NCBI RefSeq assembly: GCF_003885045.1
Contig: NZ_RHJS01000002.1
Location: 1,054,001-1,118,000 of the forward strand
Source of the DNA: Schaedlerella arabinosiphila
GTDB taxonomy: Bacteria; Bacillota; Clostridia; Lachnospirales; Lachnospiraceae
Reading direction: 5' to 3'
DNA length: 64,000 bases
In this document: positions 51,588-59,781 of the stretch, one piece after another
Numbering within the stretch: the stretch's first letter is position 1
How the letters are laid out: the number at the start of each line of letters is the position of its first letter
Notes under the pieces: model-generated
The model's database searches: none
Told to the model about the DNA's origin: nothing
Seen by the model: the letters and a program-made list of their open reading frames with translations, nothing else
Made by a program: the position numbers and the translations under genes

Positions 51588-52838
51588 ATGGCGTACAATG
51601 ACAGAGAAACCCTGGTTCAGGAAAAATGGACGCTGGATCAGTTTAAAGAATGGCAGGATATCTGTATCAACTGCGGCGCATGTGCTGCCCATGGCCCGAT
51701 CATACCGCACAATAATGAAGAACTGCCGCCTCCGAATTGGAGCTCTCCGGAGCATAAATGCCCTTCACTGGAATATTACAAATTCAAAACCTTTGCCGGG
51801 CAGGGAAGGCTGGCATTAGCGGTCAATTTATTTCAGGACAAAATACAGGTTACGGACAGCTTGACAAATATTATGTATACCTGCGCGTCCTGCGGCATCT
51901 GTAATGAAATCTGCCCTGCATATAAGCCGATGCAGGTGATCCTGGCTGCAAAAGAAGATATCTGTTCCCGAGGGAAACAACTGCCCGAGCCTCTTTTGGA
52001 ACTGTTTGAGAACATGGACACTGCCGGGAATCTGTTCGGTTTGGACAAAAGAGCCAGGGCGGTTCCCAAGCTGCCGGAAACCGGAGAATACCTGTATTTT
52101 ACCGGCTGCTACACATCCTATCTTCTTCCGCAGATCGGATACGTAAATGCGGAAATTCTAAAACAGGCAGGTATGGACGTATGCCACCTTGGGGAGAATG
52201 AAACCTGCTGCGGCGAGGTCGCAAGGCAGGCCGGAAATACAGAGTTATTCCGCAAGATAGCTCTGTCAAACATTGAAAAAGTCAAGAAAACAGGTGCGGA
52301 TAAAATAATCGTAAGCTGTGCCCACTGCTATAAGACGTGGAAAGAAGCATACCCGTGGGCTATGCAGGAAGAGCTTCCATTTGAAGTGCTGCATATAACG
52401 GAAGTGCTCAGTGAACTGATCCGGCAGGGAAAGCTGACCCCTGAGATTCCGGTAGAACGTAATATTACATATCATGACCCCTGTTTCCTGCGTTCACAGG
52501 TGAATGAGCAGCCCAGAAAAATTTTGGAGAGTATTCCGGGGCTTTGCCTGACAGAAATGGAACGGAACGGGCGTTGGTCATATTGCTGCGGTTCCGGAGC
52601 GAAGATTGCCCTGAATTGTTATCCGGATTATGCCGCGGAGACCGGGAGGGTTCGGGCGGAAGAAGCGGCAAAGGCAGCAGCAGAAGTGGTTACCGCCTGC
52701 CCGGTATGCTACAATCAGCTCCGTTTTACGGCAAAGGCTGAGGGCATGGACCTTAGAGTGAATGATATCTCGCTTTTACTGGCAGAGTCTCTTGGAATTT
52801 CTCAGGAAATGTATGCGCAAAGGGAGGACGAATCATGA
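51588..52838 (+). CDS. Fe-S protein with CCG domains (GlcF/HdrD-like)
   Basis: 416 residues. N-terminal ferredoxin-like part: a first motif CINCGACAAHGP whose fourth Cys is displaced (nearest HKCPS about 30 residues on), and a canonical second one CASCGICNEICP. Two CCG domains follow: FTGCYTSYL...NETCCGE...CAHCYKTW and CFLRSQ...YCCGSGAK...CPVCYNQL. This is the electron-transfer partner of GlcD-like dehydrogenases or of HdrD-type systems. Overlaps the next gene by 4 bases. Works presumably with the upstream flavoprotein and the downstream GltD-like protein as one complex (inference). Confidence 0.87.
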   Translation: MAYNDRETLVQEKWTLDQFKEWQDICINCGACAAHGPIIPHNNEELPPPNWSSPEHKCPSLEYYKFKTFAGQGRLALAVNLFQDKIQVTDSLTNIMYTCASCGICNEICPAYKPMQVILAAKEDICSRGKQLPEPLLELFENMDTAGNLFGLDKRARAVPKLPETGEYLYFTGCYTSYLLPQIGYVNAEILKQAGMDVCHLGENETCCGEVARQAGNTELFRKIALSNIEKVKKTGADKIIVSCAHCYKTWKEAYPWAMQEELPFEVLHITEVLSELIRQGKLTPEIPVERNITYHDPCFLRSQVNEQPRKILESIPGLCLTEMERNGRWSYCCGSGAKIALNCYPDYAAETGRVRAEEAAKAAAEVVTACPVCYNQLRFTAKAEGMDLRVNDISLLLAESLGISQEMYAQREDES

Positions 52839-54463
52839 AAAACAAGATAGATAAAATACTGTTTGATCATATGGCCCCTGTAGGCGGGAGGTCCTATGGC
52901 CTGGAAGTTGTCATTGACCCGGAGAAATGTGCAGGATGCGGTATTTGTGCGATGGAATGTCCCTCCCGTATTATTGACATGGTACACACAGACTGCGGGC
53001 AGAAGATTTCAGCCTGTGAAAAAGAATGCCTGTGTGAAAATGATGTGAAATATGCTCTTTATCAGTTTGGGCAGGGAATGGGAGAAGAGACCGCATTTTA
53101 TACGATTGCCGAAAAGAATCCGTTTCCGGCCATAACCGGACGCGTCTGCAGTCATCCGTGTGAAACCGGATGCAACAGACGGCATCTGGATGAGGCGGTC
53201 AATCTGCATGGTTTTGAAAAATATATCGGCGATTCTGCGATTGCAGAACAGCTCGCCTTTTCTGCGGCCGGGAAGAAAAAAGATAAAAAAATTGCAGTGG
53301 TCGGTTCCGGCCCCGCGGGACTTTCCTGCGCATTTTTCCTTGCAAAGAACGGGTATGATGTGACAGTCTTTGAGAAAGAAGAAAAGCCCGGCGGAGTATT
53401 GAGATATGGGATTCCGGATTACCGCATTCCCGGGGAGGTGCTGGATGCGGAGATTGACCGGGCGCTCTCGGTGGGGATTCAGGTAAAAACGAATGTGAAC
53501 GTCGGAAAAGATGAAAGCCTGGATGCTTTGATAAAAGAGTATGATGCGGTTTATCTTGCCTGCGGCCGGCAGAACAACTTTAAACTGGACGCGGCCGGTG
53601 AGGAATATGCGGTTTCTGCACTGGATTTTCTGAAACAGTCTCATCAGGATGCTGCACAATGTCCGAAAGGGGAAGTGATAGTCATAGGAGGCGGCAATGT
53701 GGCGCTGGACGCGGCAAGGACAGCAAAAAGGTCAGGAGCCGTTTCAGTGACTGTAATCAGTCTGGAGAAAGCATATGAGATGCCTGCTTCTTCAGAAGAA
53801 ATAGCTGCCGCGAAAGAGGAAGGCATTGGCTTTATCTACGGCAAAGGCGCTGCGGCGCTGGAAAAACGGGATGGACGAATCTGCGTTTCTTTAAAGAACT
53901 GTACAAGCCTGCGTGATGAAAGCGGAAGGTTTCATCCCCGGTACGCGCCGTCTGATGAAAAGCTGATTGCAGATACAGTGATCACTGCAATCGGGCAGGG
54001 AGCCGACCTCAAATGGCTGCCGCCGGATATCGCAGGTGAACACGACCGCCTTGTGCCTGTGGATGATATGAAACAGACGCACAGGCCGGGGATATTTGCG
54101 GGGGGAGATTTTACGGATTTTTGCAATGCGGGAACGGTATCCGGAAATATCGCAGACGGGCGTAAAGCGGCTGAGCGGATTCAGAGGTATTTCGGAGAAG
54201 ATAAGCAGGCTGATCCCGAACGCAGGATCGAAGACACAGATCATACTGAAAAATATTATGCAGTGAAAGCGCGTACAGAAGCAGCAGAAGATACGGCAAA
54301 ATATGAGGCAGAAAGATGTCTGCACTGCGGAAATAAAAAGGCGGTTTATCGAAAGAAAGAGAATGTGCTTTATTTCAACCGTGCCTGCCAGAACTGCAGG
54401 AACTGTATCAGCGTATGTCAGGAAAACGCGGTTGCATTTGTATATTCAACGATTCAGAAATAG
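52835..54463 (+). CDS. GltD-like NAD(P)H:ferredoxin-type oxidoreductase with 4Fe-4S domains
   Basis: 542 residues. An N-terminal CAGCGICAMECP 4Fe-4S motif (about 27-38), then the GltD Fe-S region (VCSHPCETGCNRRHLD, about 107-122), a FAD-binding Rossmann fold AVVGSGPAGLSCAFFLAKNG (about 152), an NADPH-binding fold VIGGGNVALDAARTAKRSGA (about 285), and a C-terminal Cys cluster (CLHCGNKK, CQNCRNCISVCQ). It moves electrons between NAD(P)H and Fe-S partners, probably the CCG protein just upstream. Overlaps that gene by 4 bases. Confidence 0.9.
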   Translation: MKNKIDKILFDHMAPVGGRSYGLEVVIDPEKCAGCGICAMECPSRIIDMVHTDCGQKISACEKECLCENDVKYALYQFGQGMGEETAFYTIAEKNPFPAITGRVCSHPCETGCNRRHLDEAVNLHGFEKYIGDSAIAEQLAFSAAGKKKDKKIAVVGSGPAGLSCAFFLAKNGYDVTVFEKEEKPGGVLRYGIPDYRIPGEVLDAEIDRALSVGIQVKTNVNVGKDESLDALIKEYDAVYLACGRQNNFKLDAAGEEYAVSALDFLKQSHQDAAQCPKGEVIVIGGGNVALDAARTAKRSGAVSVTVISLEKAYEMPASSEEIAAAKEEGIGFIYGKGAAALEKRDGRICVSLKNCTSLRDESGRFHPRYAPSDEKLIADTVITAIGQGADLKWLPPDIAGEHDRLVPVDDMKQTHRPGIFAGGDFTDFCNAGTVSGNIADGRKAAERIQRYFGEDKQADPERRIEDTDHTEKYYAVKARTEAAEDTAKYEAERCLHCGNKKAVYRKKENVLYFNRACQNCRNCISVCQENAVAFVYSTIQK

Positions 54464-54480
54464 AGCGGAGGAAAACGGCT

Positions 54481-54843
54481 ATGTATGTAAAATGGATTAC
54501 GCTGCAGGTAAATGATATGGAAGCATCAAAAAACTTCTATGGGCAATTTCTGGGATTGAAAGAACAAAGGGAGTTTTCTCCTGCTCCCGGAAAAACCATC
54601 TGCTTTTTAGGCGATGACAGGGGGATGCAGATCGAATTGATCTGCGATGATCAAGCGAAAGGGGAAGCTCATCCTTCAGCAGCCAATATTGGAGTCTGCA
54701 CGGATCATTACGACGACATGTATCAGAAGTCGAAAGAATGCGGAATCCTGTTGTCAGAACCCATGGTCATGGGCGGGAATCTGCATTGCTTTTTCGTTTC
54801 AGATCCGGACGGAACAAAACTGCAGATCATTCAAAACGAATAA
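54481..54843 (+). CDS. VOC-family (glyoxalase-like) protein
   Basis: 120 residues: one vicinal-oxygen-chelate module pair with VKWITLQVNDMEASKNFYGQ at the start and FFVSDPDGTKLQIIQN at the end, containing the Glu/Gln-type metal-ligand positions less clearly. GGAGG lies 9 bases before the ATG; the open frame upstream overlaps the GltD-like gene and is not used. Last gene of the operon. Substrate unknown. Confidence 0.85.
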   Translation: MYVKWITLQVNDMEASKNFYGQFLGLKEQREFSPAPGKTICFLGDDRGMQIELICDDQAKGEAHPSAANIGVCTDHYDDMYQKSKECGILLSEPMVMGGNLHCFFVSDPDGTKLQIIQNE

Positions 54844-54870
54844 AGGCTAAAAACTCTTAAAGCAAGATCA

Positions 54871-54940
54871 GGATCTCCCGCAGAAGCCCGGTGTCTGAAC
54901 ACCTGGTTTTCAGCGGGAGATCCCCTTGGGTATACCTCAT
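54871..54940. terminator. Convergent stem-loop plus family A repeat fragment
   Basis: GGATCTCCCGC (54871-54881) pairs with GCGGGAGATCC (54913-54923) and an inner GGTGT/ACACC stem, between convergent operons. It runs into CCCTTGGGTATACCTCAT (54923-54940), an inverted 18-nt match to 15678-15695. No U-tract. Confidence 0.6.
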
Positions 54941-54953
54941 GGCACTGCGCGCA

Positions 54954-55883
54954 TCAAAGCAGCACATCCGAAAAAAGTTCCTCAAATTTTTCACGCATCA
55001 CCAGATCCAATTGCCGATGCATAAGCATATACCGTTCTAAAAAAATGAAGCCGTATTCGGTTAATGTGGACCATCCCCCGTCCTTGCCGCCCTGATGCCG
55101 TTCGATGACAGGGGAGCCCAGATGATGTTCAAGCCGGTTTAGCAGACGCCATCCCTGGCTGTATGAAAGATTCATCTGCTGGCAGGCAAGCCGTACAGAA
55201 TGCGTGCGGCTGATCAAGTTCAGGAGCAGGCAGGTCTCTTCATCAAAAAATATCTTTTCACGGATCAGAGCAAGGCTTAAGAGCGGCATAACAGGCTGGC
55301 GCAGATAAGGTGCAAGTGTTTCCGGAGAAAGTTTGGAATTTTGGAGGTTCAAGAGTATGCCTTGATCCCCCACTTCAATGGAAGCTATGCCGCCGGCCAA
55401 AGCCAGCGCCCCAAAGAGCCCTTCAGATCCGCTGTACTCTGTGATTTCTTTTAATACCGGACGTTTTAAAAGCAAGGGATAACCTTCTTTCCCGCAAAAA
55501 ACAGGAACACAGGCAGAATGCTCCGCCGCGAGCAGCTGCGTGACTGTATCAACGGAGAACAGAGGAACATTGACCGGAGTAAACAGCAGTTGTTCACAGT
55601 GATCCTGCAAATAAGAAAATCCGATTTTCGCAGAGGCAAACAGATCGCTGTTCTTCCAACTGTCGTTTCTCAGGCAGATGACTCTGGAACGGGACAGGTG
55701 CCTTTCGATTTTCTTTGCCGCGAACCCGGTGACGATGACGATTTCATGGATTCCGGCTTTCTGAAAGGTGGTGATCACTCGTTCCAAAATACTGAGCTCA
55801 CCGATTTTTTGCGTGGGATCGAAAAATCCGGGTTCCGCCGGTTTTCCGGCGGCGGCGATCAGGGCCGCTGAATGTTCGGGCAT
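54954..55883 (-). CDS. MobA/MocA-like nucleotidyltransferase fused to ModE/LysR-type winged helix
   Basis: About 309 residues. N-terminal NTP-transferase domain (about 1-190) starting with AALIAAAGKPAEPG, with ILERVITTFQKAGIHEIVIVTG and the PVNVPLFS metal region, as in molybdenum-cofactor cytidylyl/guanylyltransferases. The C-terminal part (about 215-305) is a winged helix with LLNLISRTHSVRLACQQMNLSYSQGWRLLNRLE, like ModE N-terminal domains. The ATG shares a base with the upstream VOC stop (TAATG); a TTG at 55895 with AGGAGG 6 bases before it is an alternative start. Placed next to a molybdenum hydroxylase operon, so cofactor maturation plus regulation is likely. Confidence 0.8.
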   Translation of the reverse strand: MPEHSAALIAAAGKPAEPGFFDPTQKIGELSILERVITTFQKAGIHEIVIVTGFAAKKIERHLSRSRVICLRNDSWKNSDLFASAKIGFSYLQDHCEQLLFTPVNVPLFSVDTVTQLLAAEHSACVPVFCGKEGYPLLLKRPVLKEITEYSGSEGLFGALALAGGIASIEVGDQGILLNLQNSKLSPETLAPYLRQPVMPLLSLALIREKIFFDEETCLLLNLISRTHSVRLACQQMNLSYSQGWRLLNRLEHHLGSPVIERHQGGKDGGWSTLTEYGFIFLERYMLMHRQLDLVMREKFEELFSDVLL

Positions 55884-56254
55884 TACTCTCTGCAAGGATG
55901 TCCTCCTTCGAAAAACTCTAAATATTCTGCAGCGGTGCCGTCGGGATGGCGTAAAACCATGTTTCTTCCGCCGGCTACAGGCCACAGGTCCCGGACAACC
56001 GCACCGCCGTGTTCCAGCCAGTAAGTGCGCCATTCTTCCAGATTATCCGCTACAAAAGAAATATCAATCAGACGTTCCTGCTCAATCCCCTCGCCTGCAT
56101 AGAGCAGGACAGTTCCGACCTGTGCCAGTTCTACGTTTGCCTGGGGAATCTTAAAACGCATTTTACAGGATTCGCTGAATAAAAGTTCATAGACAGAAAC
56201 AGACCTGTTCAAATCTTCTACAAATATACGGGACAGTACCTGAATAATTTTCAA
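55883..56254 (-). CDS. VOC-family (glyoxalase-like) protein, TTG start
   Basis: About 123 residues: KIIQVLSRIFVEDLNRSVSVYE start, DISFVADNLEEWRTYWLEHG, and MVLRHPDGTAAEYLEFFEG end. The TTG at 56254 is 6 bases after GGAGGTG, a better start than the ATG at 56269, which overlaps that site. Translationally coupled to the MobA/ModE-like gene by TAATG. Divergent from the molybdenum hydroxylase operon. Substrate unknown. Confidence 0.78.
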   Translation of the reverse strand: MKIIQVLSRIFVEDLNRSVSVYELLFSESCKMRFKIPQANVELAQVGTVLLYAGEGIEQERLIDISFVADNLEEWRTYWLEHGGAVVRDLWPVAGGRNMVLRHPDGTAAEYLEFFEGGHPCRE

Positions 56255-56287
56255 TTTTGACACCTCCATTCGGTAATATACGGGTTT

Positions 56288-56329
56288 ATAATACAATTGT
56301 ATTATTATATACAATTTTGGAAAAGTCAA
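56288..56329 (-). promoter_or_regulatory. Promoter of the VOC/MobA operon with 18-bp palindrome
   Basis: Reverse-strand TTGACT (complement at 56324-56329) with a TATAAT-like -10, overlapped by a perfect palindrome ATAATACAATTGTATTAT (56288-56305). A similar AATTGTATT occurs at about 56364. Likely operator, identity of the regulator unknown. Confidence 0.55.
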
Positions 56330-56392
56330 GAAGAAATAAGGAATATTTGTGCTGTAAACAGCGAATTGTATTGTGCGAAAAGTCGCTTTTTG

Positions 56393-56421
56393 TTGATTAA
56401 TTCATTTGTATGAATTATAAT
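56393..56421 (+). promoter_or_regulatory. Promoter of the molybdenum hydroxylase operon with spacer palindrome
   Basis: TTGATT (56393-56398), 17 bases, TATAAT (56416-56421). The spacer itself contains ATTCAT-TTGT-ATGAAT, an inverted repeat placed between the two promoter boxes, a classic repressor position. Confidence 0.65.
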
Positions 56422-56461
56422 GAAAACATGTAATTATCATGGAGGCGGGAGGTGAAAATAA

Positions 56462-56983
56462 ATGGAAGACAAACCGGAGATGCTTCATCTTACGGTGAAT
56501 GGAGTATTATACAGCATGAAAACAGGAAAGGGCGGGGAGGTGGCTCACTCCGATACACTTGCATATGTCCTGCGGGATATTCTGGGGCTGACCGGCACAA
56601 AAACTCCATGCAGCCGGGGGGAGTGCGGGGCGTGTACCGTATTGCTGGACGGAAAAATACCAATATTGTCATGTTCCACATTGGCTGTGGAATGCGGCGG
56701 CCGCCAGATTACCACAATAGAAGGAGTACATGGAGAAAACGGCGGCTTACATCCGCTGCAGCAGGCATTTTTGGATGTGGACGCAATTCAGTGCGGGATG
56801 TGTACGCCGGGGATTACTATGACCAGCCTGGCCCTGCTGGCCCGCAATCCTGATCCTTCGGAAACAGAAGTCCGTGATGCCCTTGCCGGAAATATCTGCA
56901 GGTGTACAGGTTATGAAAAGTATGTGCAAGGCGTGCTTCTTGCGGCCCGCCGTATGAGGGAGGTGAACCAAGATGACGAATGA
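56462..56983 (+). CDS. Molybdenum hydroxylase [2Fe-2S] subunit 1
   Basis: 173 residues with two [2Fe-2S] domains: plant-type ferredoxin domain (CSRGECGACTVLLDG, later LSC) and the helical CoxS/XdhC domain (QCGMCTPGI and CRCTGY). Passes electrons from the molybdenum site to FAD. GGGAGGTG is 7 bases before the ATG. Its stop overlaps the molybdopterin subunit start by 11 bases. Confidence 0.93.
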   Translation: MEDKPEMLHLTVNGVLYSMKTGKGGEVAHSDTLAYVLRDILGLTGTKTPCSRGECGACTVLLDGKIPILSCSTLAVECGGRQITTIEGVHGENGGLHPLQQAFLDVDAIQCGMCTPGITMTSLALLARNPDPSETEVRDALAGNICRCTGYEKYVQGVLLAARRMREVNQDDE

Positions 56984-59255
56984 ACAGCATTTTTCCGCAA
57001 TCGGTAAACATACGGTCAGATTGGACGGCCGGGCAAAAGCAGACGGAAGCGCAAAGTTTACCGTAGATATACGCCTTGCAGGGATGATCTATATGAAAGT
57101 GCTTCGAAGCCCTCATGCACATGCCCGTGTGAAAGAAGTTTACACACAGGAAGCCGAAAAGATGCCGGGAGTATTGGGCGTTTTATCACATCTGGATCTG
57201 GCGGGGCTGCGGGTACATAATGATATGCTGGACGACAGGGTCAGTTATCTGGGAGAGGCTGTCGCGGCGGTGGCGGCGCTCAGGGAAGATACGGCGGCGG
57301 ACGCTTTGGAATTGATCCGCGTGGAATATGAGGAGCTTCCGGCGGTACTCAATGCCCTTGCGGCCGTGTGTCCGGATGCGCCGGCCGTGCGCCATACGGG
57401 GAATGTAGCGTCATGGAAAGGGCCGAAGACTTCTGAAAAGGGATGCTCCGACCACTGGGAAAAAGGGGAGGTCGAACGCGCGCTGGCAGAGTCAGACATC
57501 GTGGCAGAGACCGAGTTTCATACCCATGCGCAGTACCATGTCTGCCTGGAACCTCATGCATGTGTAATGGACTGGGAGAAAGGCGCGGGAGCGCTGACCG
57601 CTTATATCAGCACCCAGGCAATCTATCAGGATCAGGTGAATCTGGCGCGGGCATTGGAACTGCCCATAGAGAAAGTACGGGTAAAGTGCCCGTTCGTAGG
57701 AGGAGGCTTTGGCTCGAAAGCAGAGAATACCTGCAAGGAATACTACATGGCCGCAATGTTGTCCCGGAAATTACAGCGGCCGGTAAAATATGTTCCCGAG
57801 CGAAGCGAGGAAACACTGACTGCCATGCGCCATCCCGCAGATTTTGTGTATAAGGTGGGGGTTTTAAACGATGGAACGATCCATGCAATTGATATGAAAG
57901 TGCTCCGCAGCGGAGGATCTCATACCTCCCTCCAGATGAATTTTCTGGCAGGGAGTACGGATTATGTAGTTCCGACTTACGTCAAAAGCCCCAATGTGCG
58001 GTATGAGGGCTGGAGCGTGTATGACAATCTTCCGCTGTGCGCCGCCTTCCGCGGCTTCGGTTACTTTGAGAGCGGTACGGCCATGGCGCAGGCATTGGAT
58101 CTGGCGGCTGAAAAGCTGGGAATGGATCCTGTAGAATTTTTGATAAAAAATGTACCAGAGCGCGGAGATCCTGTAGGAGCAAACCAGGTGCCTCTCACCA
58201 CATCCGGAATCGGGGATGTGATACGGGAATGCGCCCGGCGCATCGGGTGGAAACAGAAATGGCACCGGCCTGGAAAAAAACGTCTTTCGGACGGACGTAT
58301 GCATGGCATTGCGGCGGCGCATGCGATGGGCAGGAGCACCCTTCCGGAATTTGTAGTGACCGGAAATGCGTCAATCGAAGTCCGGGAAAACGGTACGGCG
58401 CTGGTCATGGCAGGCATCACCGACATCGGACAGGGCCAGGCTACAGGGCTTGCCCAGATTGCGGCGGAAGCCATCGGGCTGAAGGTAGAAGATATCCATG
58501 TTCTATGGGGAGATACGATTGCTCCGATCACCGGGCATCAGGTGGCCTCTTCGACGACCATGATGACCGGAAATGCGGTCCGATTGGCGGGACTGGATGC
58601 AAAACGTCAGATTTTGAAACATGCGGTTCCTGTCCTGGAAGCGGCAGAGGATGAATTGGAGATAGAGGACGGCCATATCTATGTGAAAGGCAATCCTGTG
58701 AAGCGGGTCTTAGTGTCGTAGATCGTCAGGATGCCCGGTGTAAAAACAATTCTTGGAAAAGGAAGCTGGTTTCTCCCGGAGGCAAAATGTTCGCCCCGCA
58801 CTGTTATGGTATGCATTGCAGAGGTAGCCGTCGATGAAGAAACCGGAAAGGTAGAAGTCACAGATATGATCCAGGGAACGGAGTGCGGACAGATCATCAG
58901 CCCGGCCCGTGTGGAAGGCCAGATGCAGGCGGTTCTTTCCGGAGGCATCGGATATGCGCTGATGGAGAACTGGGCGATGGACGAAAGCAGGGGCGGCATG
59001 ATTTTAAACACGAATCTGCTGGATTATAAAATACCGACTTTTGCAGACACCGGAGATATTTTAAGAAAAAGTATCATTCTGGAAAATCCTGATCCGGAGG
59101 GGCCCTTCGGCGCACGCGGCATGGGGGAAGCTTCGCTTTCCGCTTCCGCGCCTGCGATTTTGAACGCGGTGTATAACGCGGTCGGAGTCCGGTTTCATGA
59201 GATGCCGCTGACGCCGGCGAGAGTCCTGCAGGGATTAGGAAATGCAAATATGTGA
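56973..59255 (+). pseudogene. Molybdenum hydroxylase molybdopterin subunit 1, interrupted by an in-frame TAG
   Basis: The frame from 56973 to 59255 is 761 codons, the full length of the family, with one in-frame TAG at 58719-58721 (codon 583). No frameshift is present: the sequence after it continues IVRMPG, KTILGKGSWF and on to the end. Part 1 holds the Mo-pterin signatures STQ, GGGFGSK, FRGFGYFES and IGQGQ; part 2 (ATG at 58731 on) holds the active-site Glu in GMGEASLSASAP. A truncated product would therefore lack the catalytic Glu. Either a nonsense mutation, suppression, or two-chain expression; no good ribosome binding site precedes 58731. Confidence 0.85.
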
Positions 59256-59271
59256 ATAAGGAGATGAAGTG

Positions 59272-59778
59272 ATGCAGCAAGAGCAAAAGAAATTTATGGT
59301 TTTAACAGTCAATGGAAAAGCACATAAGCTTTATGTGGGCAGCGGGCCGGATGAGGTATCGCCATCGGAAACGCTGGTACAGACATTGCATGACAAGCTG
59401 GACCTGATCGGAACGAAAGTCTGCTGCGATAAGGGGGCATGCGGGGCGTGTACGGTTTTGGTAGACGGCATACCGACGGCGTCGTGTTCGACTCTGACTG
59501 TGGAATGCGAAGAAAAAGAGATTTTGACGATCGAGGGGCTTGAAGATCCCGCGACAGGGGAGTTAGATCCGCTGCAGCAGGCATTTTTAGACGGAACGGC
59601 TTATCAGTGCGGCTTTTGTACTCCGGGCGTGATACTTACCTGTAAAGCGCTGCTTGACCGGAATCCAAAGCCTACGGAAGAAGAAATGAAAGAGGCTCTT
59701 TCCGGAAATTACTGCCGGTGCGGCAGCCATCATCAGGTGATTGAAACATTATTAAGATTCACTGGGCAGGAGGTGTAG
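59272..59778 (+). CDS. Molybdenum hydroxylase [2Fe-2S] subunit 2
   Basis: 168 residues with ferredoxin motif CCDKGACGACTVLVDG and the second cluster CGFCTPG...CRCGSHH. Related to but clearly different from subunit 1 of this operon. AAGGAG is 8 bases before the ATG at 59272, preferred to the GTG directly before it. Followed after 3 bases by its molybdopterin partner, suggesting a second enzyme or a second pair in one complex. Confidence 0.92.
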   Translation: MQQEQKKFMVLTVNGKAHKLYVGSGPDEVSPSETLVQTLHDKLDLIGTKVCCDKGACGACTVLVDGIPTASCSTLTVECEEKEILTIEGLEDPATGELDPLQQAFLDGTAYQCGFCTPGVILTCKALLDRNPKPTEEEMKEALSGNYCRCGSHHQVIETLLRFTGQEV

Positions 59779-59781
59779 CAG

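Noticed and set aside
56255..56461. Molybdenum cofactor riboswitch
   Set aside because: The interval is AT-rich and lacks the long GC-rich structured leader expected; promoter and palindromes account for it.
58719..58721. Selenocysteine or pyrrolysine insertion at the stop codon
   Set aside because: The codon is TAG, not TGA, so not selenocysteine; nothing in the window supports pyrrolysine machinery, and the position is not an active-site residue.
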